64,000 bases of DNA from Bradyrhizobium ottawaense (GCF_002278135.3 NZ_CP029425.2:2952001-3016000); one strand, 5' to 3'; positions 50,568-59,439 are shown, counted from the stretch's first letter. A program made the numbers and translations. The notes: generated from the letters alone by a model not told the origin.

Positions 50568-51587
50568 TCACGCGACCGGCGGACCTCCAGGCTTGCGCGC
50601 AAGGACCAGCATGGCCGAAGTCCTTGCGCCAAGCGTGCGACGAAGCAACTCAAAGCCTGTGATCGCCATCAACGGGAGGCGTGACTTCATCGGATTGAAC
50701 CATTCCGCAAGCTTCGGCATCGGCAGGACCGTGTTGTAGCGCAAGCCATGGCGGAACGAGTGAAGCCAGAAGGAATGTCCGGTCTGGTAGAAAATGCCCG
50801 CTGGCTCCAGTCCGGCCTTCTCGACCGCCCGCCCGATGCTCTTGCTGTTAAAGAGGGTCCAATGCCGGGGAATATGAAGACCGCCCCACCAGCCATTGGA
50901 GAAGAGCCGGCGATCGATCGAGTCGGTGTTCGGAGTCTCGAGCGCCAGGACTCCGCCAGGAGATAGCCACTCCGTTAACTTGCGCATCACGGCGATCGGA
51001 TCTTCCACATGTTCGATCACGTGAAACATCGTGATGAGATCGATCGTGCCCGGTTCGATCTCGGTGCAGTCCTCGACGCGTCCCGCCCAAACCCTGAACC
51101 CGTCACTCTGAAGCTTGGGCAGCGCCGGCGAGGGCAAGTCCATGCCATAGATGCGGTCCCGCGACATCCCCCGTTCCGCGAACTGGTAGAGATAGCGGCC
51201 ATCGCCGCAGCCGACGTCCAGATAGCTGGTCGGTTTTTTCTCCATCCGCTTGGTGATCCCGGCAAGCTTGATGCGATCGAGCATCGCCTTGCCTTTGAGA
51301 ATGACGGCCGGCAGCTTTTCCGACATATCGTAGGCATAGTAGGTTGGCGGATAGATCGTGGACAGCTCACCGTTTGCCGGTCGCGGATCGATCCAGACCG
51401 CTTCACACTCGGTGCACTGGAAAAAGGTCCAAAGATTGCGGCACGTCTCGATTTCATAATCGAACCCGTGCGCATATTCGCGCCGATGATCGGACCCGCA
51501 AACGGGACAATGACTGACGCGCACCGTCTCGATCAGTGGTGCGTTCGTATCGTAGTTCGGCGGAAGACCAATGCCTCGCTCAAGCAT
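50568..51587 (-). CDS. Class I SAM-dependent methyltransferase with N-terminal Cys cluster
   Basis: A 339-residue methyltransferase. N-terminal CPVCGSDHRR and FFQCTECEAVWIDPRP form a four-Cys zinc site seen in many sugar or polyketide methyltransferases. Motif I is SYLDVGCGDGRYL (about residue 124), with DLITMFHVIEHVEDP for motif II and SPGGVLALETPNTDS. The C-terminal part (GWWGGLHIPRHWTLF) is common in this branch. ATG 51587 lies 8 bases inside the end of the desaturase gene, implying coupling; an in-frame start further upstream would overlap more. Substrate unknown, possibly a lipid made by the desaturase partner. Confidence 0.82.
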   Translation of the reverse strand: MLERGIGLPPNYDTNAPLIETVRVSHCPVCGSDHRREYAHGFDYEIETCRNLWTFFQCTECEAVWIDPRPANGELSTIYPPTYYAYDMSEKLPAVILKGKAMLDRIKLAGITKRMEKKPTSYLDVGCGDGRYLYQFAERGMSRDRIYGMDLPSPALPKLQSDGFRVWAGRVEDCTEIEPGTIDLITMFHVIEHVEDPIAVMRKLTEWLSPGGVLALETPNTDSIDRRLFSNGWWGGLHIPRHWTLFNSKSIGRAVEKAGLEPAGIFYQTGHSFWLHSFRHGLRYNTVLPMPKLAEWFNPMKSRLPLMAITGFELLRRTLGARTSAMLVLARKPGGPPVA

Positions 51588-52575
51588 GGGATTGCTCGGG
51601 CATGACAATTGCGGCGTTGCTCCGCCGCCAATTGGCATACGAGATCAGGTAGCCGACATACGATTTTCGCCACACAAGCCGCGTGTCGCCTTTCCTTGCG
51701 ATCTCCGAGGTGCGTATCAGACGATCAGCCTCGGGCAGGTTGTAGTACGGGATGCTCGGCCAAAGATGGTGAGCCATATGATAGTTCATGTTGTGAGGGG
51801 CGAAGAACAGCTTCTCGAACCAATTGCTCTCGTAGGTGATCAATCGCATCGAGCTGTCTGCGTCTTCATCAGCGATCATCATCGAATGCTCGCAGAATAC
51901 GCGCACGAGATCGGCGCGGTAGGCAAGGGCGTAGGTTGGCGCAAGCCAGAGGCACGGATAAGCCCAGGCTCCGATCGAATAGCTCAGGCCACCAATCAGA
52001 GCGAGTTGCCAGGCGGCCAGAAGAAGGATGTCTCGGAGCCGATAGCGCTCGGAGGGTTCGACGGGACTAGCGACGGAGTGGGGCGATCGCTTGAAAAACA
52101 CATTCCTGACGGCCGTCACAAGCGGGCTGACGCCACTTAGGAATGCCATGAAGGGGATGACCACATCCTTGCCCTCGTGCACATATTTGAAACGATCGGG
52201 GTCGTCCGCGAGGCACGTCGAATGATGGTGCGTCATGTGGTTGCGACGATTGATCCGCGTGATCGCGCCGATCGAGGCGGTCATCGTCAGATCATTCCAG
52301 AGATCATTGAGGGTAACTGATCGAAAGAGTCTGCGATGGAGCCCATCATGCATAATGATGTAGAGGCCATAGAAATTCACACCGACGACGAAGAAGGCGA
52401 GGACGGCTGTGGCAAAGTTCGGCCACAGCGCGACCATCGTCCAGGCCGCTACGATCAATGTCCAGTGGACCACCGTCGCCAAGACGGGAACCCACGGTCT
52501 TATCTCATTGAGCCGTCTGAGGTCTGACGGCGTGATCAGATTAGCGCGAAACGGCGAATAGGCCTGGACCGACAT
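51580..52575 (-). CDS. Membrane fatty acid desaturase-type di-iron oxidase
   Basis: A 331-residue integral-membrane protein of the fatty acid desaturase/hydroxylase family. The three His boxes are MHDGLHRRLF (HxxxH), RNHMTHHH (HxxHH) and NMNYHMAHHLWP (HxxHH), which bind two irons. Hydrophobic spans occur around 28-75 and 180-215. It introduces a double bond or hydroxyl into a lipid chain or carotenoid. ATG 52575 has GGAG 9 bases upstream; TTG 52605 is an alternative. Confidence 0.86.
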   Translation of the reverse strand: MSVQAYSPFRANLITPSDLRRLNEIRPWVPVLATVVHWTLIVAAWTMVALWPNFATAVLAFFVVGVNFYGLYIIMHDGLHRRLFRSVTLNDLWNDLTMTASIGAITRINRRNHMTHHHSTCLADDPDRFKYVHEGKDVVIPFMAFLSGVSPLVTAVRNVFFKRSPHSVASPVEPSERYRLRDILLLAAWQLALIGGLSYSIGAWAYPCLWLAPTYALAYRADLVRVFCEHSMMIADEDADSSMRLITYESNWFEKLFFAPHNMNYHMAHHLWPSIPYYNLPEADRLIRTSEIARKGDTRLVWRKSYVGYLISYANWRRSNAAIVMPEQSHA

Positions 52576-52981
52576 TTCACGGTGCTCCCAGCGCAGGTCG
52601 TTCAAGCGGTCGAAGTACTACCCGCAATGGAAGGGAATATAAAGTAGTTCTACTAGCAAAAGGCCGACTCGATCGCCGGATTAGTCTGTCGTTTGCCGTG
52701 ATACACGTTCCAGCCGCTCCGCGGTTGGAGCCGGTTCCGAGCGAGCCAATGCCTTGGAGCCGTGCGCGGGGCGACGTCGTTGGCGCGCGCTGGGAATGCG
52801 CGTAGACCAAAGAAGACCAAAAAGGTCGCGAAGACGCCGAAGTTCGTTTTCTGGCGCTTCCAGGACGGGAAGGCGGTGGATTCCACGAGGATTTCGACAC
52901 CGCCTGGGTCTACAGTGTGACCATCTCCTGACGGTTGCAATTCGGCGCGGCGCTGCCCATGCTGTGCCCAGGGAGAGCGCC
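52576..52981. other. Gap between desaturase and monooxygenase genes
   Basis: About 400 bases. The first 110 bases are AT-richer and probably carry the desaturase promoter. The remainder has no intact gene but contains a short possible coding remnant at 52810-52931. Open frames on either strand have no credible start. Confidence 0.45.
52810..52931 (+). pseudogene. Possible frameshifted remnant of a SnoaL/NTF2-like gene
   Basis: One frame reads VAKTPKFVFWRFQDGKAV; shifting by one base near 52880 continues as EFHEDFDTAWVYSVTIS and stop. RFxDGK followed by F.E..DTA is the ending of many SnoaL-like proteins. The call rests on this short resemblance only, so chance is quite possible. Confidence 0.3.
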
Positions 52982-54448
52982 ATGGCCGAAGCCGCAGAAC
53001 ATCTCGACGTCATCATCGTCGGTGCCGGCCTGTCAGGCATCGGCGCGGGCTATCATCTTCAGACCAAGTGTCCCACCAAGAGCTACCTCATCCTGGAGGG
53101 GCGCGACTGCATCGGCGGCACCTGGGATCTGTTCCGCTATCCCGGCATCCGCTCCGACAGCGACATGTTCACGCTCGGCTATTCGTTCAAGCCGTGGACC
53201 GATCCGAAGGCGATCGCGGATGGGCCGCAGATCCTGAACTATGTGCGCGAGACCGCGGCCGAGAACGGCATCGAGAAGCACATCCGCTTCCGCCATCGCG
53301 TCAAACGGGCTTCGTGGTCGACGCCGGACGCGCGCTGGACCATTGAGGCCGAGCGCATCTCGGGCGAGGGCGCGACCGAGCTGGTGTGCTTCATCTGCAA
53401 TTTCTTATTTCTGTGCTCGGGCTATTACAAATACGAGGCGGGCTACACGCCGGAGTTCAAGGGCGCCGCTGATTTCGCCGGCCGCATCGTCCATCCGCAG
53501 AAATGGACCGAGGACATCGACTACGCGGGCAAGCGCGTCGTAGTGATCGGCTCGGGCGCGACCGCGGTGACGCTGGTGCCGGAGCTCGCCAAGAAGGCGG
53601 CGCAGGTCACCATGCTGCAGCGCTCGCCGACCTACGTGGTGTCGCGCCCTGCGCAGGATCCCGTCGCCAACAAGATCCGCCGTAATCTGCCGACGCGGCT
53701 TGCCTATCATGTCATCCGCTGGCGCAACGTGATGTGGGGGATGTTCTTCTTCCAGCTCAGCCGGCGCCGGCCAGCGAAGGTCAAGGAGCTCGTCCTCAAG
53801 GGCGTGCAGATGGCGCTTGGCCCGGACTACGACGTCGCCACCCATTTCACGCCGCGCTACAATCCCTGGGACCAGCGGCTGTGCCTCGTGCCTGACGGCG
53901 ACCTGTTCAAGGCGATCCGCGAGCAGCGCGCCTCCGTCGTCACCAGCGAGATCGACACGTTCACGCGGGACGGGATTCGCCTGAAGGATGGCAGCGAGCT
54001 TGCCGCCGACATCATCGTGACGGCGACCGGGCTGGTGCTCCAGGTCGTCGGCGGTCTCGACGTCAGTGTCGACGGCCGTGCCGTGGATTTCGCCAATACG
54101 CTGACCTACAAGGGCATGATGTATGCCGACGTGCCCAACATGGCCTCGGCCTTCGGCTACACCAATGCGTCCTGGACGCTGAAATGCGATCTCACCTGCG
54201 AATATGTCTGCCGTCTCATCAATTACATGGACCGGCACAATTTCCGCCAGTGCATGCCGCATAACGACGATCCCGAAATCACCGCGCAGCCGTCGCTGGA
54301 CTTCACCTCGGGATATGTGCAGCGCTCGGTCGCCAAGATGCCGAAGCAGGGCTCGAAGCAGCCGTGGCGGCTGTACCAGAACTACGCGCTCGACATCGTC
54401 TCCCTGCGCTTCGGCCGGATCGACGACGGCGTGATGCGATATTCCTGA
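52982..54448 (+). CDS. Flavin-containing (Baeyer-Villiger-type) monooxygenase
   Basis: A 488-residue class B flavoprotein monooxygenase using FAD and NADPH. The FAD site is VIIVGAGLSGIGAGYHL (residues 10-26), followed by CIGGTWDLFRYPGIRSDSDM. The BVMO fingerprint FxGxxxHxxxW is met at residues 165-175 (FAGRIVHPQKW). The NADPH Rossmann motif is VVVIGSGATAVTLVPEL, and ATGL marks the second FAD strand. The family oxidises ketones or heteroatoms. ATG 52982 begins just before the FAD motif. Confidence 0.9.
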   Translation: MAEAAEHLDVIIVGAGLSGIGAGYHLQTKCPTKSYLILEGRDCIGGTWDLFRYPGIRSDSDMFTLGYSFKPWTDPKAIADGPQILNYVRETAAENGIEKHIRFRHRVKRASWSTPDARWTIEAERISGEGATELVCFICNFLFLCSGYYKYEAGYTPEFKGAADFAGRIVHPQKWTEDIDYAGKRVVVIGSGATAVTLVPELAKKAAQVTMLQRSPTYVVSRPAQDPVANKIRRNLPTRLAYHVIRWRNVMWGMFFFQLSRRRPAKVKELVLKGVQMALGPDYDVATHFTPRYNPWDQRLCLVPDGDLFKAIREQRASVVTSEIDTFTRDGIRLKDGSELAADIIVTATGLVLQVVGGLDVSVDGRAVDFANTLTYKGMMYADVPNMASAFGYTNASWTLKCDLTCEYVCRLINYMDRHNFRQCMPHNDDPEITAQPSLDFTSGYVQRSVAKMPKQGSKQPWRLYQNYALDIVSLRFGRIDDGVMRYS

Positions 54449-54466
54449 ACGCATCGCCGCCTGGAG

Positions 54467-55723
54467 TTATGCCTTGCGTGTGGCAAGTGCCAGTGCAAGG
54501 TCGATCGCGAGCGCCAGCCCCACCGCGCCGCCGCCGAGTGCGAACAGCACCGGATAATCGCCGCCGGTCTGCGCGTAGATCCAGGAGAAGCCGTAAGCGG
54601 CCGCGGCCTGGAACAGTGCAAAGCTGGTGGTGGCATGGCTCCATGTCGCGCGCTGCTGCTCGGCAGAGTGCGGAACGAGTTCATGGATACGTCCGAGCAC
54701 CAGTGGCACGATGCCCGGCGTGAAGCCGCCGACCACGAGGCTCGATACGATCAGGGAAAGAGGTGCGGTGCTGACGGTCGGCAGCAGCACGGCGGCCGCC
54801 TCGATCAGAAAGGCCGCGCGCAACGCCGCACCGAACCCGGCGCGGTCACCGAGATGGCCGGTGACGAGCGGGCCGACGATGGCGCCGAGACCGTACAGCA
54901 CCCAATAGCGCGATCCCGCGGCAATGCCCTGGCCGAGGCCGCGCGCCACGAAATCGACGATGAAGACCATGTGCGGTACCAACGCCACCGCGTTGAGGCC
55001 GTACTGGATCAGCAGCGTGCCGGCGATGGCCGAGGTTTGACGGGGCTTGGTTTGAGAAAGCGGAGTGTCGCTCTTCGCTTCGGCGGGCCAGTTCCACCAG
55101 CTCGCGAGCGTGAGCAGGGCGGAGAGCACGCCGAGCCCATACCAGCTCTGCTGCAGGCCCTGTTGCAGCAGCAGCGGCACCAGCGTGCCCGATGCGGCGA
55201 CGCCGAGGCCGACGCCGGCAAAGATCACGCCGCCGACGATGCCACGCCTTGCTGCTGAGGTGTGCGGCAGAATGACGGAGGCCGCCAGCACCATGATGAT
55301 TCCGCCGGTGAGGCCGGAGAGGAAGCGCCAGGCGAAGAACCACGTGAACGACACCGGCGATGAGCTGGCGAAAAAGGAGAGGGTGGCAAGCAGCATCATC
55401 GCCCGCAACGCGCGAACCGCGCCGATGCGGCTGGCGACACTCCGTGCCGCGAGCGCGCCCGCGAGATAACCGGCGAGGTTCGCAGCGCCGAGATAGACGA
55501 CATCCGATGCGCTGAACCATTTTGCCGCGATCAGGGCCGGGATCAGCGGCGTGTAGGAAAAGCGGGCGAGGCCGAGTCCGACCAGCGAAGCGGACAATCC
55601 CGCCGCCGCATATCGCCAGGTCCGCTGCGAAGAGTGCTGCTTTGACGAGGTCTCTCGTGAGGCCGATACTGGCCTCGGATGTGGCCGAGCCCCGGCGTGT
55701 GGTTTCAGATCTGCGTTGGTCAT
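54467..55723 (-). CDS. MFS transporter (YbfB/YjiJ-type)
   Basis: A 418-residue transporter with about twelve spans after a hydrophilic 35-residue N-terminus. The opening YAAAGLSASLVGLGLARFSYTPLIPAL is characteristic of the YbfB/YjiJ family; other blocks are ANLAGYLAGALAARSVA, RFLSGLTGGIIMVL and GYSFSW-like AYGFSWIYAQTGGDY near the end. GAGGG sits 4 bases before ATG 55723. Substrate unknown. Convergent with the monooxygenase gene. Confidence 0.85.
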   Translation of the reverse strand: MTNADLKPHAGARPHPRPVSASRETSSKQHSSQRTWRYAAAGLSASLVGLGLARFSYTPLIPALIAAKWFSASDVVYLGAANLAGYLAGALAARSVASRIGAVRALRAMMLLATLSFFASSSPVSFTWFFAWRFLSGLTGGIIMVLAASVILPHTSAARRGIVGGVIFAGVGLGVAASGTLVPLLLQQGLQQSWYGLGVLSALLTLASWWNWPAEAKSDTPLSQTKPRQTSAIAGTLLIQYGLNAVALVPHMVFIVDFVARGLGQGIAAGSRYWVLYGLGAIVGPLVTGHLGDRAGFGAALRAAFLIEAAAVLLPTVSTAPLSLIVSSLVVGGFTPGIVPLVLGRIHELVPHSAEQQRATWSHATTSFALFQAAAAYGFSWIYAQTGGDYPVLFALGGGAVGLALAIDLALALATRKA

Positions 55724-55755
55724 GTCACCCTCGTGCGCGCGCGATCGCGCGCGGA

Positions 55756-55992
55756 TCATCCTGTCTGGGCGGCGCGGCGCCGCCGGAACTCCGGCACGGG
55801 CAGGCCGCCCCAGCCCCAATTGTCGGTGTCGACTTCCTCGATCACGACGAAGGTGGAATCGAGCGGCTTGCCGAGCACGTCGAGCAGCAGCTGGCTCGAC
55901 CCCTTGATCAGTGCGGCTTTCTCCTCCGCGGTGAGCGACGCCGCCCCTGGCGTCGTTCCTTCGCGGGTCACTTGAATGGTGACGATGGGCAT
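55756..55992 (-). CDS. 4-oxalocrotonate tautomerase-family protein
   Basis: A 78-residue tautomerase. After Met removal Pro 1 (PIVTIQVTREG) is the catalytic base; the helix AEEKAALIKGSSQLLLDVLG and STFVVIEEVDTDNWGWGG are standard for the family, with the WGWGG beta-hairpin. It isomerises small enol/keto acids. It is 19 bases after the SDR gene, so the two are likely co-transcribed. Confidence 0.9.
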   Translation of the reverse strand: MPIVTIQVTREGTTPGAASLTAEEKAALIKGSSQLLLDVLGKPLDSTFVVIEEVDTDNWGWGGLPVPEFRRRRAAQTG

Positions 55993-56011
55993 TGTGGATC
56001 TCCTCCCACGC

Positions 56012-56722
56012 TCAGTGGCCGGCGCTCTGGCCGCCGTCGACATGCAGGATCTCGCCGGTGACGAAGGAGGCGCCCTCGAGATAAAGGACGGCACCGACGA
56101 TGTCGGACATCTCGCCCATGTGGCCCACGGGGTGCAGTGCGTTGAGCTGGGCATGCGTCGCGGTCGGATGCATCGGCGACTTGATGATCCCTGGCGAGAC
56201 CGCGTTCACACGAATGCCGCGCCTGGCGTATTCGATCGCGAGCGACTTGGTCGCGGCGTTGAGGCCGCCCTTGCTCAGCGAGGCCAGCACCGAGGGGACG
56301 TTCGAATTGGCCTGATCGGTCAGCGTGGTCGTGATCTGGACGACGTGACCCGAACCCTGCTTCTCCATCTCGGCGATCGCGAGCTGCGTGATGTGGAAGA
56401 AGCCCGCGACGTTGGTGCCCATCACCGCCGCGTAATCCTCGGCCGTGTACTGCGTGAACGGCTTTGCGACGAAGATGCCGGCATTGTTGACCAGCGTGTC
56501 GACGCGCCCGAAGCGGGCGACGGCCTGCGAAACCACACGCTCGGCGGTGCTCCGGTCGGCGATGTCGCCGGCCACGGCGAGGACGTCGTCGTCGCCTGAC
56601 GGCTTGATGGAGCGTGCGGTTGCGACGACGCGGTAGTTGCGGTCCCGAAAACCCTGGACCAGGGCGGCGCCGATGCCCTGCGAAGCACCGGTGATGATGG
56701 CGACTTTCTGCTCGATACCCAT
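56012..56722 (-). CDS. SDR-family oxidoreductase
   Basis: A 236-residue short-chain dehydrogenase: TGASQGIGAALVQGF (residues 11-25), DTLVNNAGIF and a terminal FVTGEILHVDGGQSAGH. The usual catalytic Tyr-x-x-x-Lys appears as LASLSK, with no Tyr at the expected place (S-V-L-A-S-L-S-K), and the preceding Ser block is ITTTLTD; the catalytic Tyr therefore seems missing. AGGAG is 6 bases before ATG 56722. Divergent from a LysR gene that probably controls it. Confidence 0.85.
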   Translation of the reverse strand: MGIEQKVAIITGASQGIGAALVQGFRDRNYRVVATARSIKPSGDDDVLAVAGDIADRSTAERVVSQAVARFGRVDTLVNNAGIFVAKPFTQYTAEDYAAVMGTNVAGFFHITQLAIAEMEKQGSGHVVQITTTLTDQANSNVPSVLASLSKGGLNAATKSLAIEYARRGIRVNAVSPGIIKSPMHPTATHAQLNALHPVGHMGEMSDIVGAVLYLEGASFVTGEILHVDGGQSAGH

Positions 56723-56936
56723 AACGGGCTCCTGTTGTTGGCCTTGAGAACCTGCGCCAGCACTCGGCCGGCTTGGGTGGTGAGGTACGCCGGGGCAGCC
56801 CGGCTGCGAATACACGCCGTCCGGCAGACACTCTTTCGCGGCGCGAACGAATGCCGGGTCGGCGCCTGCCGACGGTTGTCGCCGCGGAGGGGAACGCCTA
56901 GCCTGCGGCCGGAATCTGAGGGGCGGCGGGGAAGGC

Positions 56937-57860
56937 ATGGATCGTCTGGATGCGATGAAAGTGTTCGTCCTTGCGGTGGACGAAGGCAGCCTGGCTGCCG
57001 CCGGCCGCAAGCTCGGCCGCTCGCCGGCGGCGGTGAGCCGCGCCATCGCCTTTCTCGAGGAACGGGTCGGCGCCGAGCTGCTGCATCGGACGACGCGCTC
57101 GATCAAGCTGAGCGAAGAGGGCGAGCGCTATGTCGCGATCTGCCGCCGCGTGCTCACCGAGCTGGAGGAGGCCGACGACATCGCGGCCGGACCGCGGTCG
57201 GCGCCGCGCGGCCTGCTCACGATCACCGCTCCCGTGGTGTCGGGCGAGATGGTGCTGCGGCCGATCCTGGACGCGTTTCTCGATGCCTGTCCGACGGTGT
57301 CGGCCAAGCTGCTGCTGTTCGATCGCGCGGTCAATCTGATCGAGGAGGGCATCGACATCGCGCTTCGCATCGGCCCCCTCGCGGATTCGGCGATGGTGGC
57401 AATGCGGGTCGGCGAGATCAGCCGCGTGGTCGTGGCAGCCCCGCGCTATCTGAAGCAGCATCCCCGCATCACCGAGCCCGGCGATCTCGCCAAGCATCAG
57501 ATCGTGGCGATGGCCCATCTGCCCAATTCCTGGACCTTCGCGCCGCAGGCCGGTGGGGCGGTGCCGCGTACGGTCCAGTTCACGCCGCGTCTCATCGTCA
57601 ACAGCACCTACGCGGCCGTAGCCTCCGCCGTTGCCGGCCGCGGCGTCGCGCGGATGTATTCGTACCAGGTGGCCGAGCAGGTTGCGCGCGGCGAGCTCGA
57701 GATCGTGCTGGCCGCCGAGAAGGATCCGGAGATGCCGGCACACCTGATCTGCCCGCAGGGCCGGCTCTCGGTGCCGAAGGTGCGGGCCTTCTCCGACTTT
57801 GCCGTGCCGCGGCTGAAAAAGCACTTTGCGCAGCTCAAGAAGAGCGTCGCTGCACGCTGA
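56937..57860 (+). CDS. LysR-family transcription regulator
   Basis: A 307-residue LysR regulator. N-terminal HTH: MDRLDAMKVFVLAVDEGSLAAAGR and LGRSPAAVSRAIAFLEERVGAELLHRTTRSIKLSE. The C-terminal periplasmic-binding-like effector domain has RGLLTITAPVVSGEMVLRPIL and EGIDIALRIGPLADSAMVAM. Transcribed divergently from the SDR/tautomerase pair with a 214-base gap, the classic arrangement for a LysR activator and its target. Confidence 0.92.
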   Translation: MDRLDAMKVFVLAVDEGSLAAAGRKLGRSPAAVSRAIAFLEERVGAELLHRTTRSIKLSEEGERYVAICRRVLTELEEADDIAAGPRSAPRGLLTITAPVVSGEMVLRPILDAFLDACPTVSAKLLLFDRAVNLIEEGIDIALRIGPLADSAMVAMRVGEISRVVVAAPRYLKQHPRITEPGDLAKHQIVAMAHLPNSWTFAPQAGGAVPRTVQFTPRLIVNSTYAAVASAVAGRGVARMYSYQVAEQVARGELEIVLAAEKDPEMPAHLICPQGRLSVPKVRAFSDFAVPRLKKHFAQLKKSVAAR

Positions 57861-57928
57861 GCATCGCTGCAGCCAATGCGTTGTTTTGCGTATTCGGTCG
57901 TCGGGGTGAATCGGCCACTCTGTCCAAA

Positions 57929-57949
57929 CGGTTAACGCCGGATTAACCG
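57929..57949. promoter_or_regulatory. Inverted repeat upstream of the small gene
   Basis: CGGTTAA-CGCCGGA-TTAACCG is a perfect 7-base inverted repeat with a 7-base spacer, 54 bases before the small gene's ATG. GGTTAA/TTAACC words resemble sites used by several alphaproteobacterial regulators, but no regulator can be named. Confidence 0.35.
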
Positions 57950-58002
57950 CGGACTCCTAGCCTGTCTCGGCCGGGGTTACTCGCAAGGCCGAGGTGAGCC
58001 TA

Positions 58003-58158
58003 ATGGAAGCCCAGAAGATCGCGGTCGACGCCGTCGTCGCGCTGACCAATTGCGACCGCAACGCTGTCGTAGCCTTCATCCGCCAGCTCTATCTCGCCGG
58101 GGTGACCGACCCCAAACGCCTGACCTTCAAGGGTCTGCAGGCGCTGACGCGGGCGTAG
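58003..58158 (+). CDS. Small protein of 51 residues, unrecognised
   Basis: ATG 58003 is preceded by GAGGTGA at a good distance (GAGGTGAGCCTAATG) and the frame ends at TAG 58158. The product begins MEAQKIAVDAVVALTNCDRN and ends LTFKGLQALTRA. It is mildly helical and has one Cys and no signal peptide or membrane span. Third-position G/C in nearly every codon supports real coding. A promoter-like gap with an inverted repeat precedes it. I know of no family; it could be a small regulator or a partner of the flanking genes. Confidence 0.6.
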   Translation: MEAQKIAVDAVVALTNCDRNAVVAFIRQLYLAGVTDPKRLTFKGLQALTRA

Positions 58159-58238
58159 CCGGCTGGTTTCGGCGTAGCGGCGCTGATCCTCGGCCTCATC
58201 GTGTTTTCGGTACTACGTCAAGTGTGGCACGATGCGTT

Positions 58239-58264
58239 GGCGGATTACGCTACGCTAATCCGCC
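58239..58264. repeat. Palindromic repeat, family B copy 1
   Basis: GGCGGATTA-CGCTACGC-TAATCCGCC is a perfect 9-base-pair hairpin. Closely related sequence recurs at 59483-59583. These units are typical dispersed palindromes of Bradyrhizobium-like genomes. Confidence 0.8.
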
Positions 58265-58294
58265 CTACGACTTCTGCGGTAATCCCGAGCGCGT

Positions 58295-58837
58295 CTAGTG
58301 ATGGTGTTTGCGCCCTGCGGAGCTATCAGGATGCTGATAGCCTCGCAGCTCGGCGTATCTTTGCATTTGGCTCTGATTGAGCAAGGCCGCGGTCGACAGG
58401 TGATATTTGAGGTGGCTCTCGCGGAGCCGGCCCTGCGTTTCCGAAATGGCGACGATGGTCGCCTTAAGCGACTCCGGCGTCACGGCACGGGCAGAGAACA
58501 GGTTGTCCAATTCCCTCTCTTGCTCCACGAGCTTGTTGCCCAGCGGGACCGTCTCTTGCTTCATCGAATCGAAGAGGTGCTGAATTTCGGCGCGCTGATC
58601 GCCGGTCAGCTCGAGCCGATCCCCGAGCTCGAGAACGTGACTGGGGCCGGGATATCCATTCAGTTCAGCGGCAAGCGCCAGACCCATACCGCGTCCGCTC
58701 TGGAGATCGTCGACCTGCTGGTGCGACAGCGCCTTGATGGGACGCTGCTCGAGGCCGGCATAGGGCTTGCTGGACTGCGCGCTGGCAGCGTTGCAGGTGA
58801 CGACAAGCGTGGCCGCAAGCAGGAGAAGGCGTCTCAT
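58295..58837 (-). CDS. Spy/CpxP-like periplasmic protein
   Basis: A 180-residue exported protein. Signal peptide MRRLLLLAATLVVTCNAASA is cleaved before QSSKPYAG. The mature part is all-helical with RLELTGDQRAEIQHLFDSMKQE, an LTxxQ-like motif as in Spy/CpxP/heavy-metal-sensor proteins, then long amphipathic helices (LVEQERELDNLFSARAV, LLNQSQMQRYAELRGY). A terminal KHHH could bind metal. Relatives act as periplasmic chaperones or metal-responsive modulators. Confidence 0.78.
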   Translation of the reverse strand: MRRLLLLAATLVVTCNAASAQSSKPYAGLEQRPIKALSHQQVDDLQSGRGMGLALAAELNGYPGPSHVLELGDRLELTGDQRAEIQHLFDSMKQETVPLGNKLVEQERELDNLFSARAVTPESLKATIVAISETQGRLRESHLKYHLSTAALLNQSQMQRYAELRGYQHPDSSAGRKHHH

Positions 58838-58959
58838 GAGTCTGGCTCCATGAAATCAGGCCGGCCGGTCGATCTCCGCCGGGGTGCTCTCGAAGTCCAT
58901 ATCTTGCTGGAAGGTCTGTCCCATGGCAACAAAGCTTGCCGTGATCGAGGTAGCCGAAG

Positions 58960-59430
58960 ATGGAGCAGGTGATGGCCCTCTTGCCGACCGCCGACAGCGC
59001 GACGAAGCAGTTCTTCCTGGCGTGGCTGGACACCTTCGCGGGCTACGTCCGCGAGGTCGACTACGCCGCGGCGCGGCCGCTCTTCCATCCAGATGTGCTT
59101 GCCTTCGGCACGCATAACGACGTCATCCCCGGCCTCGATCAGTGGGTCACGACGCAATGGGACAACGTCTGGCCGAAGACGACCGACTTTCGTTTCGTGC
59201 TCGATCAGACCTCGGTCCTGGCATCCCGCGACGGCACGATGGCGACGGTGATCGCGCCGTGGACGAGCACGGGATATCATCCCGACGGCAGCGCGTTTGC
59301 GCGCCCCGGCCGGGCGACGATGGTGTTCACGTGGAACGGTGACGGGTGGCTGTGCGTGCATTCGCACATGTCGCTCAATCGCGGTGTGCCGCAGGTGAGC
59401 CACGCCAATCGGCCGGTGAAGGCCTGGTAG
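58960..59430 (+). CDS. SnoaL/NTF2-like protein
   Basis: A 156-residue cone-fold protein. FFLAWLDTFAGYVREVDYAAARPLFHPDVLAFGTH is the typical N-terminal helix pair and first strand; RATMVFTWNGDGWLCVHSHMSLNRG is the typical C-terminal sheet. Such proteins are isomerases, dehydratases or ligand-binding proteins; no catalytic residue pattern is decisive. ATG 58960 or ATG 58972 (better-placed GGAG) may be the start. Divergent from the Spy-like gene and followed by a terminator. Confidence 0.82.
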   Translation: MEQVMALLPTADSATKQFFLAWLDTFAGYVREVDYAAARPLFHPDVLAFGTHNDVIPGLDQWVTTQWDNVWPKTTDFRFVLDQTSVLASRDGTMATVIAPWTSTGYHPDGSAFARPGRATMVFTWNGDGWLCVHSHMSLNRGVPQVSHANRPVKAW

Positions 59431-59439
59431 AAAACGCGA

